A stretch of DNA of 64,000 bases, taken from the NCBI GenBank assembly GCA_021292165.1, contig CM037876.1, positions 282,446,521 through 282,510,520 of the forward strand. The letters run 5' to 3'. This document shows, piece by piece, positions 33,407 to 45,299 of the stretch. The notes beneath the pieces were generated by a model, which saw nothing but the letters and a program-made list of their open reading frames with translations, ran no database searches and was not told where the DNA came from. Positions within the stretch are counted from its first letter, which is position 1. Every line of letters begins with the position of its first letter. The stretch comes from Shinisaurus crocodilurus. Lineage: Eukaryota; Chordata; Lepidosauria; Squamata; Shinisauridae. The position numbers were made by a program, and so were the translations under genes.

Positions 33407-34432
33407 TCAGACGGTGATCGAGGAAAGGACCGCTCTCCCGAACGCGTTCTGCGCCCTGGCTCGAACGTCGAGGCGGTAGTGCCGGATGAAGGTGGAGGGT
33501 GAAGACCAAGTCGCCGCCCTGCACAAGTCCGATAAAGAGACTCCTCTGCCGAATGCCGTCGAAGTCGACATGGCTCTAGTCGAATGAGCCTTTATGGAGT
33601 CGGGTAAAGCACGATTGGTAAGTTGATACGCCAGTTTGATAGCGTCCACCAGCCAGGAGGACAGTCTTTGCTTCGACACTGGATGGCCTCGCCTTGGTGG
33701 GCCATAGCAAACAAAAAGCTGTTGAGTAAGTCTTATGGGCTCCGTACGTGCTTTGTAAAAGGCTAGAGCTCTACGGACATCGAGGCTGTGCAGAAGTCTC
33801 TCGACATCCGACGACGGTGACGGGAAGAACGCCGGGAGTATAATGTCCTGTCCCAGATGAAATTCAGAAATGACCTTAGGAAGGAATGATATGTCTGGCC
33901 GCAAAACGACTTTATCTCTATGAAAGGTTAAATATGGAGGATCAATTCTGAGTGCGGCTAACTTGCCGACGTGTCTTGCAGATGTAATTGCTATTAGGAA
34001 TAGAGTTTTCAACAAAAGAAGGCGCAAGTCCGATTTCGCCATGGGCTCGAATGGCGCTTTCGTCAATGCCTTCAAGACCAGTTGGACGTCCCACCCAGGT
34101 ATTATATTTCTCGTTGGAGGACATAAGTTTTTCAAACCCTTCAGAAATTGTTTCACCAAGGGATGAATAAATAACGACGTTCCCGTCGAAGTCGTCCGAT
34201 AAGCCATAATTGCAGCCAAATATACTTTGATTGATGAAAATTTTAGCCCTCGTGCCATCAGCGAGTGCAAAACGTCAAGGACAGCCGATACCGAACATGT
34301 TATAGGGTCTTTACCCGAACCCGACACAAAGCCGGAGAAAGCCTGCCACTTCCTTGCATAGGAGAGTCTCGTTGAAGGCTTACGTGCTGCCAATAAAACG
34401 TCTCTAACTCCCTTAGAGAGCTCTGCACCCAT
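33407..34432 (-). CDS. DIRS tyrosine recombinase (YR)
   Basis: A 341-codon intact frame whose product would integrate the circular DNA copy of the element in the nucleus. The N-terminal part is a SAM-like DNA-binding region (STRLSYARKWQAF). The catalytic domain shows an arginine in ITSARHVGKLAAL (about residue 150), the HxxR motif in KAHSTRAMSTSTA (about 285-295), a tryptophan in AATWSS, and the tyrosine in RHYRLDV (about 320). These are the R, H-x-x-R and Y positions of the family. The start ATG lies two bases after the TAA stop of the preceding pol frame, so translation may couple. Length is normal for DIRS recombinases. Confidence 0.92.
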   Translation of the reverse strand: MGAELSKGVRDVLLAARKPSTRLSYARKWQAFSGFVSGSGKDPITCSVSAVLDVLHSLMARGLKFSSIKVYLAAIMAYRTTSTGTSLFIHPLVKQFLKGLKNLCPPTRNIIPGWDVQLVLKALTKAPFEPMAKSDLRLLLLKTLFLIAITSARHVGKLAALRIDPPYLTFHRDKVVLRPDISFLPKVISEFHLGQDIILPAFFPSPSSDVERLLHSLDVRRALAFYKARTEPIRLTQQLFVCYGPPRRGHPVSKQRLSSWLVDAIKLAYQLTNRALPDSIKAHSTRAMSTSTAFGRGVSLSDLCRAATWSSPSTFIRHYRLDVRARAQNAFGRAVLSSITV

Positions 34433-34434
34433 CG

Positions 34435-36345
34435 TTATCTGATTCTCCAGGCTGTGAGGCTTAAGGTATGCAGATTTGGATGAAGTACCTTACCTTGATG
34501 CTGTGTCAATAGATTGTCTTGAATTGGTAATTGCAGATAATCTCCCTGGAACAGATTGACTAGGTGGGAAAACCAAGGCTGCCTCGGCCACCACGGGGAA
34601 ATCAATATGCAATTCGTTTTGCTCAACAATATCTTGGCGATTACCCGTGTGAGGAGCGGAATTGGAGGGGAAAGGTAGTAAAACCCGTCGTTCCAGTCCA
34701 GCAGGAACGCGTCAGACATCGATTTCGGGTCCGACGCCGCTCTGCTGCAGAATAGAGGACAGGCCGTGTTCTCGCTGGTTGCAAACAGGTCTATGTCCGG
34801 CCGACCCCAACGCTGGAATAGCGATGTCAATACCTGCCGGTCCATCCTCCACTCGTGGGACTGAAGAGACACCCTGCTCAGTGTATCCGCTAACACATTG
34901 GTTTTCCCCTCGATGTGAATCGCTACGAACGACATCCGTCGAGGCAGAGCCCACCCGTAAAGCTACAGCGTCAGCCGTGTGAGGCGCATAGAGCTTGTGC
35001 CCCCTTGTTTGTTCAAATACGCCACCACTGTGGTGTTGTCTGTGACGATCTGAATGTGATGCCCGGCTAGATGATGGTCCAGCGCTTGCAGCGCTCTCCA
35101 AACAGCCATCAGTTTGAGCCAATTGATATGTTTGGAGGCCTCCGTCGAAGTCCATGTGCCTTGCACGACTTGATCGTCGGAGTGGGCTCCCCATCCTAGC
35201 AACGACGCGTCCGTCGTCAGCATTCTGCTTGGTACCGGAGGTTGAAACGGCACCCCGCCGAGCAGGTTTGATTCCAGCTGCCACCACCTCAAAGACTCTC
35301 TTACGGACCGTGGAACTAGTAGACAGAGGGAAGGTCTGTCCTTTTCTGGTTTGAAAGCTCGGACAAACCAGGTCTGAAGTGGCCGCATGCGAAGCCTCGC
35401 ATAGCGTACGACTGCGATGGTCGAGGCCATGTGGCCCAGGAGTCGCTGAATTGCATGAGCTGACGACATCGATTGCTTGCATACTTTGTTCGCAAGGGAA
35501 ATTAGATTGCTTGCCCTCTCGTCTGGAAGATACGCCCGACCATCGAACGCGCTTAGCCTCGCACCTATGTAATGGATCTCCCTCACGGGCTGGAGAACCG
35601 ACTTCTCTGCGTTCAGGCAAAGTCCCAACTCGAGCATGAGATAGAGAGACTCTTCGAGTGCGCTTTGAAGCTCGACCCTCGACAATGCCACCAGTAACCA
35701 ATCGTCGAGATAGGGGAAGATGGTAATGCCTCTTGCCCGTAGACTCGCACAAACCACTGCCATACACTTCGTGAATACCCTCGGAGCGGTGGAAAGTCCG
35801 AATGGAAGAACGACGAACTGGTAAGAGTCGTCTCCCACCCGAAAGCGAAGGTATTTCCGGCTGTCCTCGTGGATGGCGATGTGGAAGTACGCATCCTTGA
35901 GGTCGATGGACGCAAACCAATCGCCCCTTCGGAGTAACGGAAGGATCGATTGGAGCATGACCATGCGGAATCTTTTCGGTGGGATAAAAAGATTTACAGT
36001 CCGAAGGTCCAGGATCGGTCTGAGTCCTCCTCCCTTTTTCTTCACGATGAAGTATCTGGAGTACAGGCCGTCCTCCAAATTTCCTGCGGGAACCGGCTGT
36101 ATCGCCCCTTTTAGAAGGAGGGTTGAAACTTCCTCCAGTAGCACCCGAGTTGGACGGGTGGTCTTGATCCCGAGAAATGGGGGGAGGACTCTGAACTCGA
36201 TCCTGTACCCGTGCTCTATAATGCTTAGCACCCATCGATCCGTAGTGATGGTCCTCCAGGACTGGAGGTGGTGGTAAAGTCGAGAGCCGAAGAGAGTAGT
36301 CTGAGGTGGTGCAGAGGTGTCATTCAGGTGGAGCGTTGGTCGCAC
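34435..36345 (-). pseudogene. DIRS pol: RT, RNase H and methyltransferase-like domain, one nonsense codon
   Basis: One frame of about 637 codons with a single TAG at 34963-34965. The N-terminal RT shows VKKKGGGLRPILDLR, DWFASIDLKDAYFH (first catalytic Asp), LPFGLSTAPRVFT and FPYLDDWLLV (the YLDD motif). RNase H follows: LTTDASLLGWG, an AVWRAL helix, and VTDNTTVVAYLN. The TAG falls within the RNase H C-terminal part, and the same frame resumes with HIEGKTNVLADTLSR. After RNase H comes PDIDLFATSENT and SPPIPLL, the DIRS-type adenine methyltransferase-like region. Everything except the TAG looks usable. Confidence 0.9.
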
Positions 36346-38487
36346 TTCGGTCGGGCCGGCAGGGCAGTCAAAGACGACGTCGGCCGAAGTCGCCTCCCCT
36401 CCTGCTGCCCCTGGACCGCTGCTGCTGAAACGGCCGCTGACGGGGCTGAGGTTGCGGTGCTCCAGGTCTCCGGTTCCCGCCCCTGTATTGACCCGACGAC
36501 TGGTACTGCCTGGCCGGGAACGGGAACCGGGACCAACGTCGTGGCCTGAAACTCTTGAGGCGGTTGCTGGCGGACAAGCCCCATCTTCTTGGCCGTTGCC
36601 AAGGCCTTCTGAGCCGAGTCGAGGGAGTCATCCATAGAGGCGTTGAATAACCCCTCGCCATCGAAGGGGAGGTCCTCGATCTTCGCCCTATCGTCGGGAA
36701 TCAGGGCGATAGAGCGAAGCCAGGCGTGCCTCCTCAAGGCCACGGAGCCGACCATCGACCTGGCGTGACTGTCGACTTGGTGCCGAGCTGTATTCATTTG
36801 CAGGGCACCGATGCTAGTCGCCTCCTTTATATATTGAGCCGCCAGGTTTCTCTTGTCGTCCGGCAGATAATCACAGAGGTCTCCCAGCTTCTCTGTGATG
36901 TACATTTGATATCTAGCTAACAACGCCTCGTAGTTAGATATCTTAAGTCCGAGGGAAGACGATGAATAGATCCTACGGCCGTAGGAGTCTAGTGTCTTAC
37001 CCTCTTTATCTGCCGGAGTGGTGTGCTGCTTTCCCCCACGAGACTGCGCTGATTTGACTATGAGCGAGTTCGGGGTTGGATGAGAAAACAGAAATTTTGC
37101 TCCTTCCTCCTGGAGTCTTATACATAGACTCCAGGCGTTTGGCCGTCGGTTTAGTTGAGGCCGGAGCCTTCCAGGTTTCTTGCACCGTCTCCAACAATGT
37201 CGGCAAGAATGGAAGGAGCAGCTGGTTCTACTGCGTTGTCCTAAGGACAGCATAAATGTCACCCTTGGCCTTCCCCTTCGACGGCTTCGCCTCGACTCCC
37301 AGAGCAGTCACCAGCCGGCTGACATGCTCCGCGAAACTCCCCACTTCCTCCGACGGAGAGACCATGTCCTTGGACTCCACCTGCGCGTCCGGCGAAGTGG
37401 AGTGGGAGGAGGAAGCCGCCAAGTCCGAATCCGACAGATACGCCGACCCCGACTGGCCAGCAACAGCAGTCGCAACCGGTAGACTTACGAGAGTTTGTGG
37501 TTGAGCCGTCGATGTCGACGCCCTCCAACAACTTTGGCCGGGGCACGAGACACAGCCGCATCTCGGAGTGGCAAAGGAGAGTGCCTTCGGCCATGGTGCC
37601 CATCCGGGGAAACGGAACGCCAGTAGTAATAATGACGTTCCGATCTCTCTCGTCTTGGTGAGCGTCTCGACCTCGAGTAGTAGCTCCTAGCACTCGATCC
37701 CGAATAGTAGGAGCGCGACCTCGACCTCTCATCTCGGTATCGGGAGAGTCGAGATCGAGGGCTCGAAGCCATGGAGACCGAATCACGAGCCCGATAGTGT
37801 GGGGACCGTGACCAGCGGTGGTATTCTCGACGCTCCTCTGCGTGTCCAACCGACAGACAGTCGTGGTGGAGGACCCCTCGAGCCCGAACGGGGTCTATCC
37901 AGTGCCTTCTGCTCCTCTAGTTGGACCAGCGAAGCCACAAGCTCTCCCTCCGACAGGGAAGCTGCCGCAGTCACTGGCTCTTTTTCGGCCTCTCGGCTTC
38001 GAGGAGACGTAGTTGAAGCCGGGGCAGACTGGTGAGCAATCGGTCCCGAAGCTCGATCCCGAGCACCAGTCAGAGCCTCAATCATCGCCACCGTACGCTT
38101 CGATACCACCACAGTGGACGAAGTCGACGGGCCCGCCATCTCGCCAGTCTCAACCGCCATTTTCTCTCTAAGGCGCTTCGCCTTATCCTTACGAGCCTTC
38201 TTGGCAAGTTTTTTAGCCATTAGTGTGTCCGTTAACAGCTTCTTGGCCGGCTGGGATCCCCCAGGCCGCTCCTCCGGAGTGGGGCCCTTCGCTGAAAGGG
38301 ATTGCTCCCACAAAAGGGCTCTCAATTTAGTCTGGCGGGCCTTTCTGGCCTGTTTAGTGAAGGCCTGACAATGCTTGCAGGACTCCACGACGTGCTCCTG
38401 CCCAAAGTAGGCAGAGCAAATGCTTGTCCGTGGGTGGGATTTTGGTCCCACACCGCTGGCATTTTCTAAGGGTGCCTTAAGAGGCAT
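36324..38487 (-). pseudogene. DIRS Gag-like ORF1, frameshifted
   Basis: The ORF opens at 38487 with a 234-codon frame that includes a cysteine/histidine cluster (CSAYFGQEHVVESCKHC) and a lysine-rich helix. The coding signal then moves between frames: an Arg/Ser/Tyr-rich stretch at 37772-37485, an acidic stretch at 37422-37228, another frame to about 37120, and finally KFLFSHPTPNSLIVKSA through LPDDKRNLAAQYIKEATSIG up to 36324. At least three frameshifts are needed. The last part overlaps the start of pol. Gag would package the element RNA. Confidence 0.8.
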
Positions 38488-38717
38488 AGTTAGAAGTAGT
38501 TAGAGAAAATAGAATATAGAAACTAGGACAAGAATGGGGGAGAGAGAGGTTTTAGGTAGGATTTTTTGTGTGTGTGAAAAATAAGAGCAAAGACTGAAAG
38601 GTTTTATGAGAGAAAATTAGTTTTAAACAGTAGTAGAAATACAAACAAACTCAGCTTCGATTTGGAGAAAGTAGAGAGAAGAAGAACCTAGTGACTCGTC
38701 GCAAAGGCGGTCGAAGA

Positions 38718-38870
38718 GGAACTGAGGAGACGGGCGGGAGCCGCGCTAAGGAGCACGCGCGAGTGGGAGGGGCTCCCGCCCGCCTCATCTCAGCTAAAGA
38801 AGTTTCCGATCGATCTCAGCGCAGGCGCAGGGAACCCATATGTGTGTGAAGCACAGAGACCACGAAGAAG
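38718..38870. repeat. DIRS right inverted terminal repeat
   Basis: Starts GGAACTGAGGAGACGGGCGG and ends CCACGAAGAAG. It carries the element's 5' end in sense orientation and probably its promoter; no TATA box is evident. Confidence 0.93.
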
Positions 38871-39313
38871 AACCAGGCTCCTTGAGAGTAAAGTTCTACT
38901 CAGGAGCAAGGGTCTCCTCAGACTTAGGGAGAGGTTGAAGCAAGGACTAATGGCTTGCAGCTATACCTTGGTGTGGGCTGGGAGACTTGACTATATAAGT
39001 TCTCAGCTGATACTTGCTGGAACAACACCTTTATTTCAGCTCCCAGCACCTCGCAACCTAGTGTTCCTGACCTTGCTTCTTCTTCAGACTGATCTCTCGT
39101 GCTGTTGACTCCTGATAAGCCCCCGTTCCTTGAATTCTGCTTGATCTGAACTGCTTGCCTCTGCTGGACTTCGGCTCTGCCTCAGATCCTGCTTTTGGAC
39201 TGCCCTTCTCCTTGCCCAGTAACACTGTGCTTCTGACTTTGCTGAATAGATTTGCCCCAGGACTGAGCGTGAGCCAGCCATAGCAGGACAAAGTCCCTGG
39301 TCAGCTTCCCTAC
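38871..39313 (+). repeat. Possible LTR-like sequence
   Basis: Contains GACTATATAAGTTCTCAGCT (TATA box), a pyrimidine-rich stretch and an end GCTTCCCTACAACA. It continues the sequence left of the DIRS element if the DIRS and SINE are removed. No matching second LTR is visible, so the assignment is tentative. Confidence 0.3.
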
Positions 39314-41892
39314 AACACTGTTTGAAAATTACCACTATAGGCCAGATGTCAAAGGTTCCTAACAAATTGTGCATTATTAACATTTTTTTACTTAAATATT
39401 GCTCTTTGTTGCAAGATATACCCAAGCTTTTCAACAGGCAAGAGACCAGAAAAACTTCAGCCCTAGGCATTAAAGATCAGTGTTATACACAAATGAAAAC
39501 AAGACTTTTGATGCTGTGGTCATTAAAATTAAAGCTAAAACTGGATTTTTTAATTTGGACATCTTCTAAAGTGTAGAAGATATGCTTTCCTGCTTTGGTA
39601 CACATGTACTTTTTTTAGACCATCAAGCACATTAGAAAACCTTTCTTCCTCAAATATCTAAAAAGTGATGTTTTATACGCTCAGCTGGGTTCAATTACAA
39701 AGGAAGATTTGTATTAATTAAACATAACCTCTAGGGACTATGGATTCAAATTCTGACCCTGACAGATGTGAAGGGACACAGACAAAAACCATCAACTCAT
39801 TACATTTATCCTTCCACAAATTTTGTAAAATCTCTCACCTACAGACTCCTGTACTGGATTATTTTCCTTACAACAGTTGTAATTGCTTCCCATCTGGTGA
39901 TAATATTAAAAGATGCCAGTCCTAAATAATGGCATCTTCAGCCTTTCAGGGTCATTAATAATAATTATTTCTTCACAAACCCTATGAGAAAAGATCTTGT
40001 ACATACAACTAAAGTTTCCATGTAGTAGTTAATGAAACAAGATTCAAGGCTTAAGCAAAGTAGAGAAAATATTGTTAAATTAATTGAAGACATTTATCTT
40101 ATCATGTAAAAAACCCCACTAGTTTCTATTTTATTAGCAGTTAATATTTAAAAAAAAAACTTTTCACAGAACTTATTTGCCTTAAAGCACAAGAGTATAT
40201 AATTAATTCCTAGACATCAACTGTCTGTACGACTGGAATCAGAACAACCCTGATATATACCAATAAAATGTTTATATAAAATATGTGTTCACATATTTTA
40301 CCATTTTGCAAACTAAATAGAACTTTCTAATAAAGAGAAATAAATCTTCCTTGCTTTGCTTAATATTACATTTATATATTTGGGGCTTTTGGAACATCAG
40401 TTGAGTCTCCAGCCTCTTTATACTTAGTGCAATACATATAAAGACAAATGGCAGAAGTATGAGGACCTTTTCCCTTAGGGGTTCCATCCAATATCAGCAA
40501 CATCTGCTCACACAACAGGACAGCCCCCTCTTCCCCCTTGCAGCCCCCCCATGTCCCCTCCACATCTGCTCTGGAGGGTCCCCCCACATGGGGATTCTGT
40601 TCTGCCACCAGTGTCAACTCCGCTGGAGGACAGGCACCCTTCGGTACAACCCCTTGCTTGTTGCAACATAAAGATGCATTTGTTATTCACTGATTGCAAA
40701 TGGCCACTGTCAGACATTAAATGTGCCCACTGATTTCAGAGGGCTTGAGTGCACGATTATGGCTCGCATGTCTTCCCTCAGGGTAGTACTTCTGTTGTAG
40801 GGATATTTGCTTGGATCCAACTCCCACTTGCACAAGTGGAAGTTTGTGGGGAGGGCTCTGAAGCAGCTTTTGGGGCAGGGTGGGAAATTATGACCTCTCT
40901 CCCTCCCCATGTGTGTTTCTGTTCGCACACATGGGGATTGAGATCAAAGCACTTAATGCACTACATCTTGTATCAGTCTGCCTGTTCCTGCTCCCCCCCC
41001 CCCGACTCTCCTCCCCAGCCTCCTTTGGACAAACTCCTTGGCTTGGATCCTAAGTCCCCTGTATGCCCTGCTTCTTAAAACTGTGTGGGCTTTTCAGTGG
41101 AAGCTGCCCCGGTGCTTCACCCCAAGTAGTCCTAATCCTGCCATGATTCATGCTTTTAACCCTCAGTGTGCTTGGCTCCCTACTGCCCAGTGAGGATAGA
41201 ATGGAAGAAATCTGTTCAACAGTTACCTGTCATAAGCCAGGGTTTATTCAATCTGAAGGGCCTCTTATATCTAAAATTGACATCTATTACTCATAGCTAG
41301 CATGGTTATGTTTGCTGCCAAGATCACTATCCTTGATTTATTTAATATAATTTTAAGTGCACGATGACAGTCAACGATGACTTACCAATAAAACACAAAC
41401 AATTGGAAAAATACTGGATTCATATTTAGAATCTAATTAGCTTCAGTTGTAAAATGTAGAAAACGTTGTTTTTCTTCTCTGGGATGCTTTTTAAATGAAA
41501 ACAGACAGGTTTGTGTTTCTGACCACATGTATCCTACAATATACAAACCACTTAGCTGGAATATTCTGCAATGTTGTTGGAAATATATCTGGTGCCTGCA
41601 GTTACCCCAAAAATAAGACTGTCCACTAATTGCTGCTTCTTATGTTCCAAGTCTAAAAGTTAAAAATTGTTTAAAGTATTTTAAGGTTGAGAAAAATCAT
41701 CTTCCATTCCAAAACTAAAAAGTTTTAAGGCTAAAAAATAGAATGTTACATGCCAGCCCCCAAATACATGGCAGTTTTCATAGGAAATTGTAACCTATCT
41801 GGCATAATTTGCATATAAAGGTAATCAAAGTAGTCATTTTCTGAACAGCAGCTTTTAAAATTTTTACTTTTTATTCAACTTATACCAACTTA
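39314..41892. other. Intron, no recognised element
   Basis: AT-rich intronic sequence, with a C-rich patch around 40510-40600 and a C-run at 40992-41002. No recognised transposon, RNA gene or coding signal. Confidence 0.4.
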
Positions 41893-42003
41893 TACCCTGC
41901 TTGTGGGCTGCTCAGAGGTGTCTGATTGGCCACTGTGGGAAACAGGATGTTGGACTATATAGAGACCTATGGTCTTATCCAACAGGGCTATTCTTTATGT
42001 TCC
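41893..42003 (+). repeat. CR1-like 3' fragment
   Basis: TTGGCCACTGTGGGAAACAG, GATGTTGGACTATATAGAGA and a terminal TTCTTTATGTTCC match the CR1 3' pattern of 7100-7220. A further related fragment in minus orientation lies at 42440-42560. Confidence 0.75.
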
Positions 42004-42689
42004 CACTTTGTCTAATAGTTGTGAAGGCAAAATTCAGGTTGCTTGTTGCTAGTAAAAAGCAAATTTTGGAGTTTGTGAATGACCTTAACTTTGCTGACTG
42101 TGTAAACTTGCAGACCTGATTAAAGTCCAGCACAAGCCGAGTGAAGATGTAACTTTTGCGAGGAAACCAGATAAGAATGAGAACACATTCGTCCTGTGCT
42201 AATAACCAATCACAATGTTGATTCTTGCTAACATCATCCTTTTCTGCTTGCCTACCAGAAAGTATAAAAATTCCTTCCTGGATTTGTTCGGGGAACTGGA
42301 CGTGTCCAGCTTCCACACAGCTGTGTTAATTAATAAAGTTTTCTCTCTTTCTGCATCCAAGGATTACAAATGGAGTTTTTCCTTAACATAGTTCAAAGCA
42401 GCTTCAATTCACTAAAAGGAAACAACTGCCTTGACAGAAACCTATTGAAGGACATATGAAGCTGCTTCATACAGAGTTGGAGCTTTGGTTCATCTAGCTT
42501 AGTATTGTCTTCTCCAACTGGCTGGGGGCTCTTCAAGGTCTTAGGCAGAGGTTTTTCCTTTAAATGTAAAGGCTAGGATGCATGCAAAACATGCATTCTA
42601 TCAATGAGCACTGGTTCTTCCCCACTGAAGGTGCAGCCCCCTGGGTTAAGTTCAGCGTTGCACATGTTGACTTCCATTCACGCAACAGG

Positions 42690-44400
42690 ACTTCCCCAAA
42701 GTCTTTATTAAAACATAGCAAAAAAACAAATCTAAAAACACACAACAAAATTAGCAGCACCAACCAATTTAAAAAAACCCTTCAGCAACAGACCAGTTTA
42801 GCTGCCGAAGGCCTGTCTGAATAAAAACGTCTTTGCCAGTGGAAGAACAACAGAGAGGGGGCCAACCTAGCCTCTCCTGGCAGGGAATTACAGAGTCTGG
42901 GAATGGCCATCAAGAAGGCCCTTGCATGTCCCCACCAAATGCACCTCAGATGGCAGTGGTACAAAGAGATGGGCCTCCCCTGAAAATCTTAAAACCCAGG
43001 CAGGCTTGTGTAAGGCTTTTAAGTCATAATCAGGACTTTAAATTGTGCCTGGAAGCAAGCCAGTGAAGCTGTTATACGAAAGAAATAATCTGCTCCCTAC
43101 AACCAACCCCAGGGTCAACAGTCTGGCCACAGCATTCAGAAGCAACTGAAGTTTCCAAACAGTTTTTAATGGCAGTTTATGAGGAAATGCCATGTATATA
43201 ACTGTTGTTCTGTAAATATTCTGTGTGACCTCTGTGAGCCTATAATGCATCTGAGTAGGTAGGCCTGAGGCCTAGTGTTCTTACTGTGTTGAAGGCCTGT
43301 TTCAATAGTAGCTGCTTGGTGACATTTTAAAGAAGGACAGAAATATGATCACACGTAATATTTTTAGATGGGGCCTGGATCATGTAAATCTAATATGGAT
43401 TGTCTGGCGTTCTAGCTAAGTGGATTAAAGTAGGGATGTAACCGCTCGCCTCGAGTGGGCCGAAATCGGCCCGCTCACGCCCGCCCGAGGCGAGTGGGCC
43501 TTACCGGGCCCCGAGCCCCGCTCACCAGTCTGCGCCATGAGACTTAAAACAGCCCTGTTGCCCTGGTTGTGAGTTTACTTGGCTGAGATGGAGGTTTAGG
43601 CAATTTGGCCTGAGGTAAAATAAGTCATTAACAGTGTCTCTTGAGTCCTTAACAGTTGTCAGTAAGCAGTCTTTTGAAAACCCCAAAGTAAATATTAGTA
43701 TTCCCTTATGTACAAAATATCCCTTTAGTAAACCAACTTGTTTAATAGTTCATCTTGTCTCTAGTGGTGGTGTCTATCTCATGCCTAACCAGCTACTAGA
43801 AGATTTTAAAGTATTCTTATGAGAATTGGTGGCAGCAGAAAAGGATACGCTTGTGGAACACTGAGTTATAGTAGCAGAGAGTTCCTTAGGCCCTGAAATA
43901 TGAGCATTCACTAAAAATAAGAAACCCCAAAGGTGGGATTGCCTGCTGAAGGAGCAATCCCCATAGGTGGTGATAGTGCTGGAGAGAAAATCCCTCATAC
44001 AGCCCCATGTAGAATGTTACAGTGGCCCAAACAGGATATAAATGAGGCATGTGTGATGGTGGCTTTGATCTCAATCCCCATGTCTGATCAGACATCTCCA
44101 GGAATGGGCGCCATTGGCACACTAGCCTTTGCTGTGCAAACGTACTCCTGGCCATTGCCAAATTCTGGGCATCCAGGTTCAGGGCTGAATCCAGGAGTAC
44201 ACCCAAACTGCAAGACTAAGTCTTCAGGGGGAGTGTAATCCCATCCAGCAAAGGTTAAATCCCTATTCCCAGATCTGCCTTTTGATTAACCAGGAGCATT
44301 TCTGTTTTGTCTGGATTAAGTTTCAATTTGTTCTCCCTCATCCAGTCCATTATTGCATCAGATACTGATTTAGAACAAGTACAGTTTCCTTTGATTTAGA
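42690..44400 (-). pseudogene. Old L2-like LINE, pol remnant and 3' UTR
   Basis: Minus-strand words of the same type as in the 8.5-12.3 kb L2 occur in decayed form: a GVLLDSALNLDAQ stretch at about 44205 matches GVILDSQLSMEAQ of that element, followed by FAQQRL and, further down, KTVWKLQLLLNAVARL near 43165. Many stops and frameshifts are present. It is clearly older than the L2 at 8540. Confidence 0.75.
43434..43535. repeat. GC-rich island of unknown origin
   Basis: An abrupt GC- and CpG-rich block (CCGCTCGCCTCGAGTGGGCC, CGGCCCGCTCACGCCCGCCC) with internal GTGGGCC repeats inside AT-rich sequence. It starts after TAGGGATG, as do two other element ends in the window, so it may be the end of a DNA transposon. 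Confidence 0.4.
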
Positions 44401-44415
44401 TGGAAAGGAGAGATA

Positions 44416-44515
44416 GAGTTATTTATTTATTTATTTATTATATTTTTGAATCGCCCATCTGGCCAGTCATCCGGCCACTCTGAGCGATGTACAGTCTAAT
44501 TAAATACAAGAAAAA
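44416..44515 (-). repeat. L2 3' tail fragment
   Basis: Starts with (TTTA)n, then GAATCGCCCATCTGGCCAGT and GAGCGATGTACAGTCTAATT, the same 3' terminus as the L2 at 8540 in the same orientation. Confidence 0.85.
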
Positions 44516-45248
44516 ACAGAGCGTCAGTTAGCCCCGGGGGGGGGGGAGTCCAACTGGAGCAGGCCCTGATGTTCCCTATGCCTGCTCCTGCCGCCTTCAC
44601 TCCTTCTTGCCCACAGGGCCCTTGATGTCAGTTAGTTGGGTGTCATCATTATACTAGGGGCACCGAACCACTATGCTATGCATAGCTATTTCTACTATGT
44701 CAAAAACAGAGAACAGAAGATAATCTGGTATTGATTTCTAATAAAAGAAAGTCTTACAGACTGGATAAATACTTGACTATCCAATACAATACTCAGATTG
44801 GCTGCTAAAACCAAAAAAGCATCATGTACCTCAGCTGTCTACCCTAACTTTGGCACACAGAGTTGAAACCATAAATTTTAATGCCACAAATTAGTCAAGA
44901 CTGTGTGATTCTATTTTATTTGGAAAATTGGGCAAAGCTGCAAATAGAACAGTATGGCAACAGTCAAACAAAGATTTAAATTTGGATTGAAATAAATGGC
45001 TTAATGGATCTTAACTCTGCACTGGATTGTGGCCTGTATGGATTGTGCACTCTGCACTGGATTGTGACAATGTATTTACCCTACTTTCGCCAAAGGACCA
45101 TTAAACTATGCATGTACAGATGATGTAATGTATTAAAATTAAATTAAGTATTTATTATTTTGCAGCAAACCCCAGCATCTTCTGTAACTACATTCAAAGT
45201 CTATTAAGTATATTCTAAATTATACTGTAGGTATTTCATGCATTAAGT
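44516..45248. other. Intron, no recognised element
   Basis: Intronic sequence with a G-run at 44539-44547 and an imperfect duplication of CTGCACTGGATTGTG at about 45015-45070. Ends with CATTAAGT, one side of the hAT target duplication. Confidence 0.4.
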
Positions 45249-45299
45249 CAGTGATGGCGAACCTATGGCACGCGTGCCACAGCTGGCACGTGGGGACTG

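Larger units (their letters stand above)
32893..38870 (-). mobile_element. DIRS tyrosine-recombinase retrotransposon
   Basis: An element of about 5978 bp in minus orientation with inverted terminal repeats (32893-33077 and 38718-38870) sharing GCGCCTGCGCTGAGATCGAT and GCGGCTCCCGCCCGTCTCCT. It also has an internal complementary region at 33271-33362 and ORFs for Gag, RT/RNase H/methyltransferase and a tyrosine recombinase. Both ends carry AAG, and no target duplication is evident, as expected for recombinase-mediated insertion of a circular DNA. Lesions are limited to Gag frameshifts and one amber stop in RNase H. The high conservation suggests a fairly young insertion. Confidence 0.95.

Noticed and set aside
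35154..36277. Several plus-strand frames opposite the DIRS pol
   Set aside because: Shadows of the minus-strand pol frame, which carries clear RT and RNase H motifs.
32893..38870. Endogenous retrovirus or DNA-virus insertion
   Set aside because: There are no LTRs, integrase, protease or envelope. Inverted termini, an internal complementary region and a tyrosine recombinase identify a DIRS retrotransposon.
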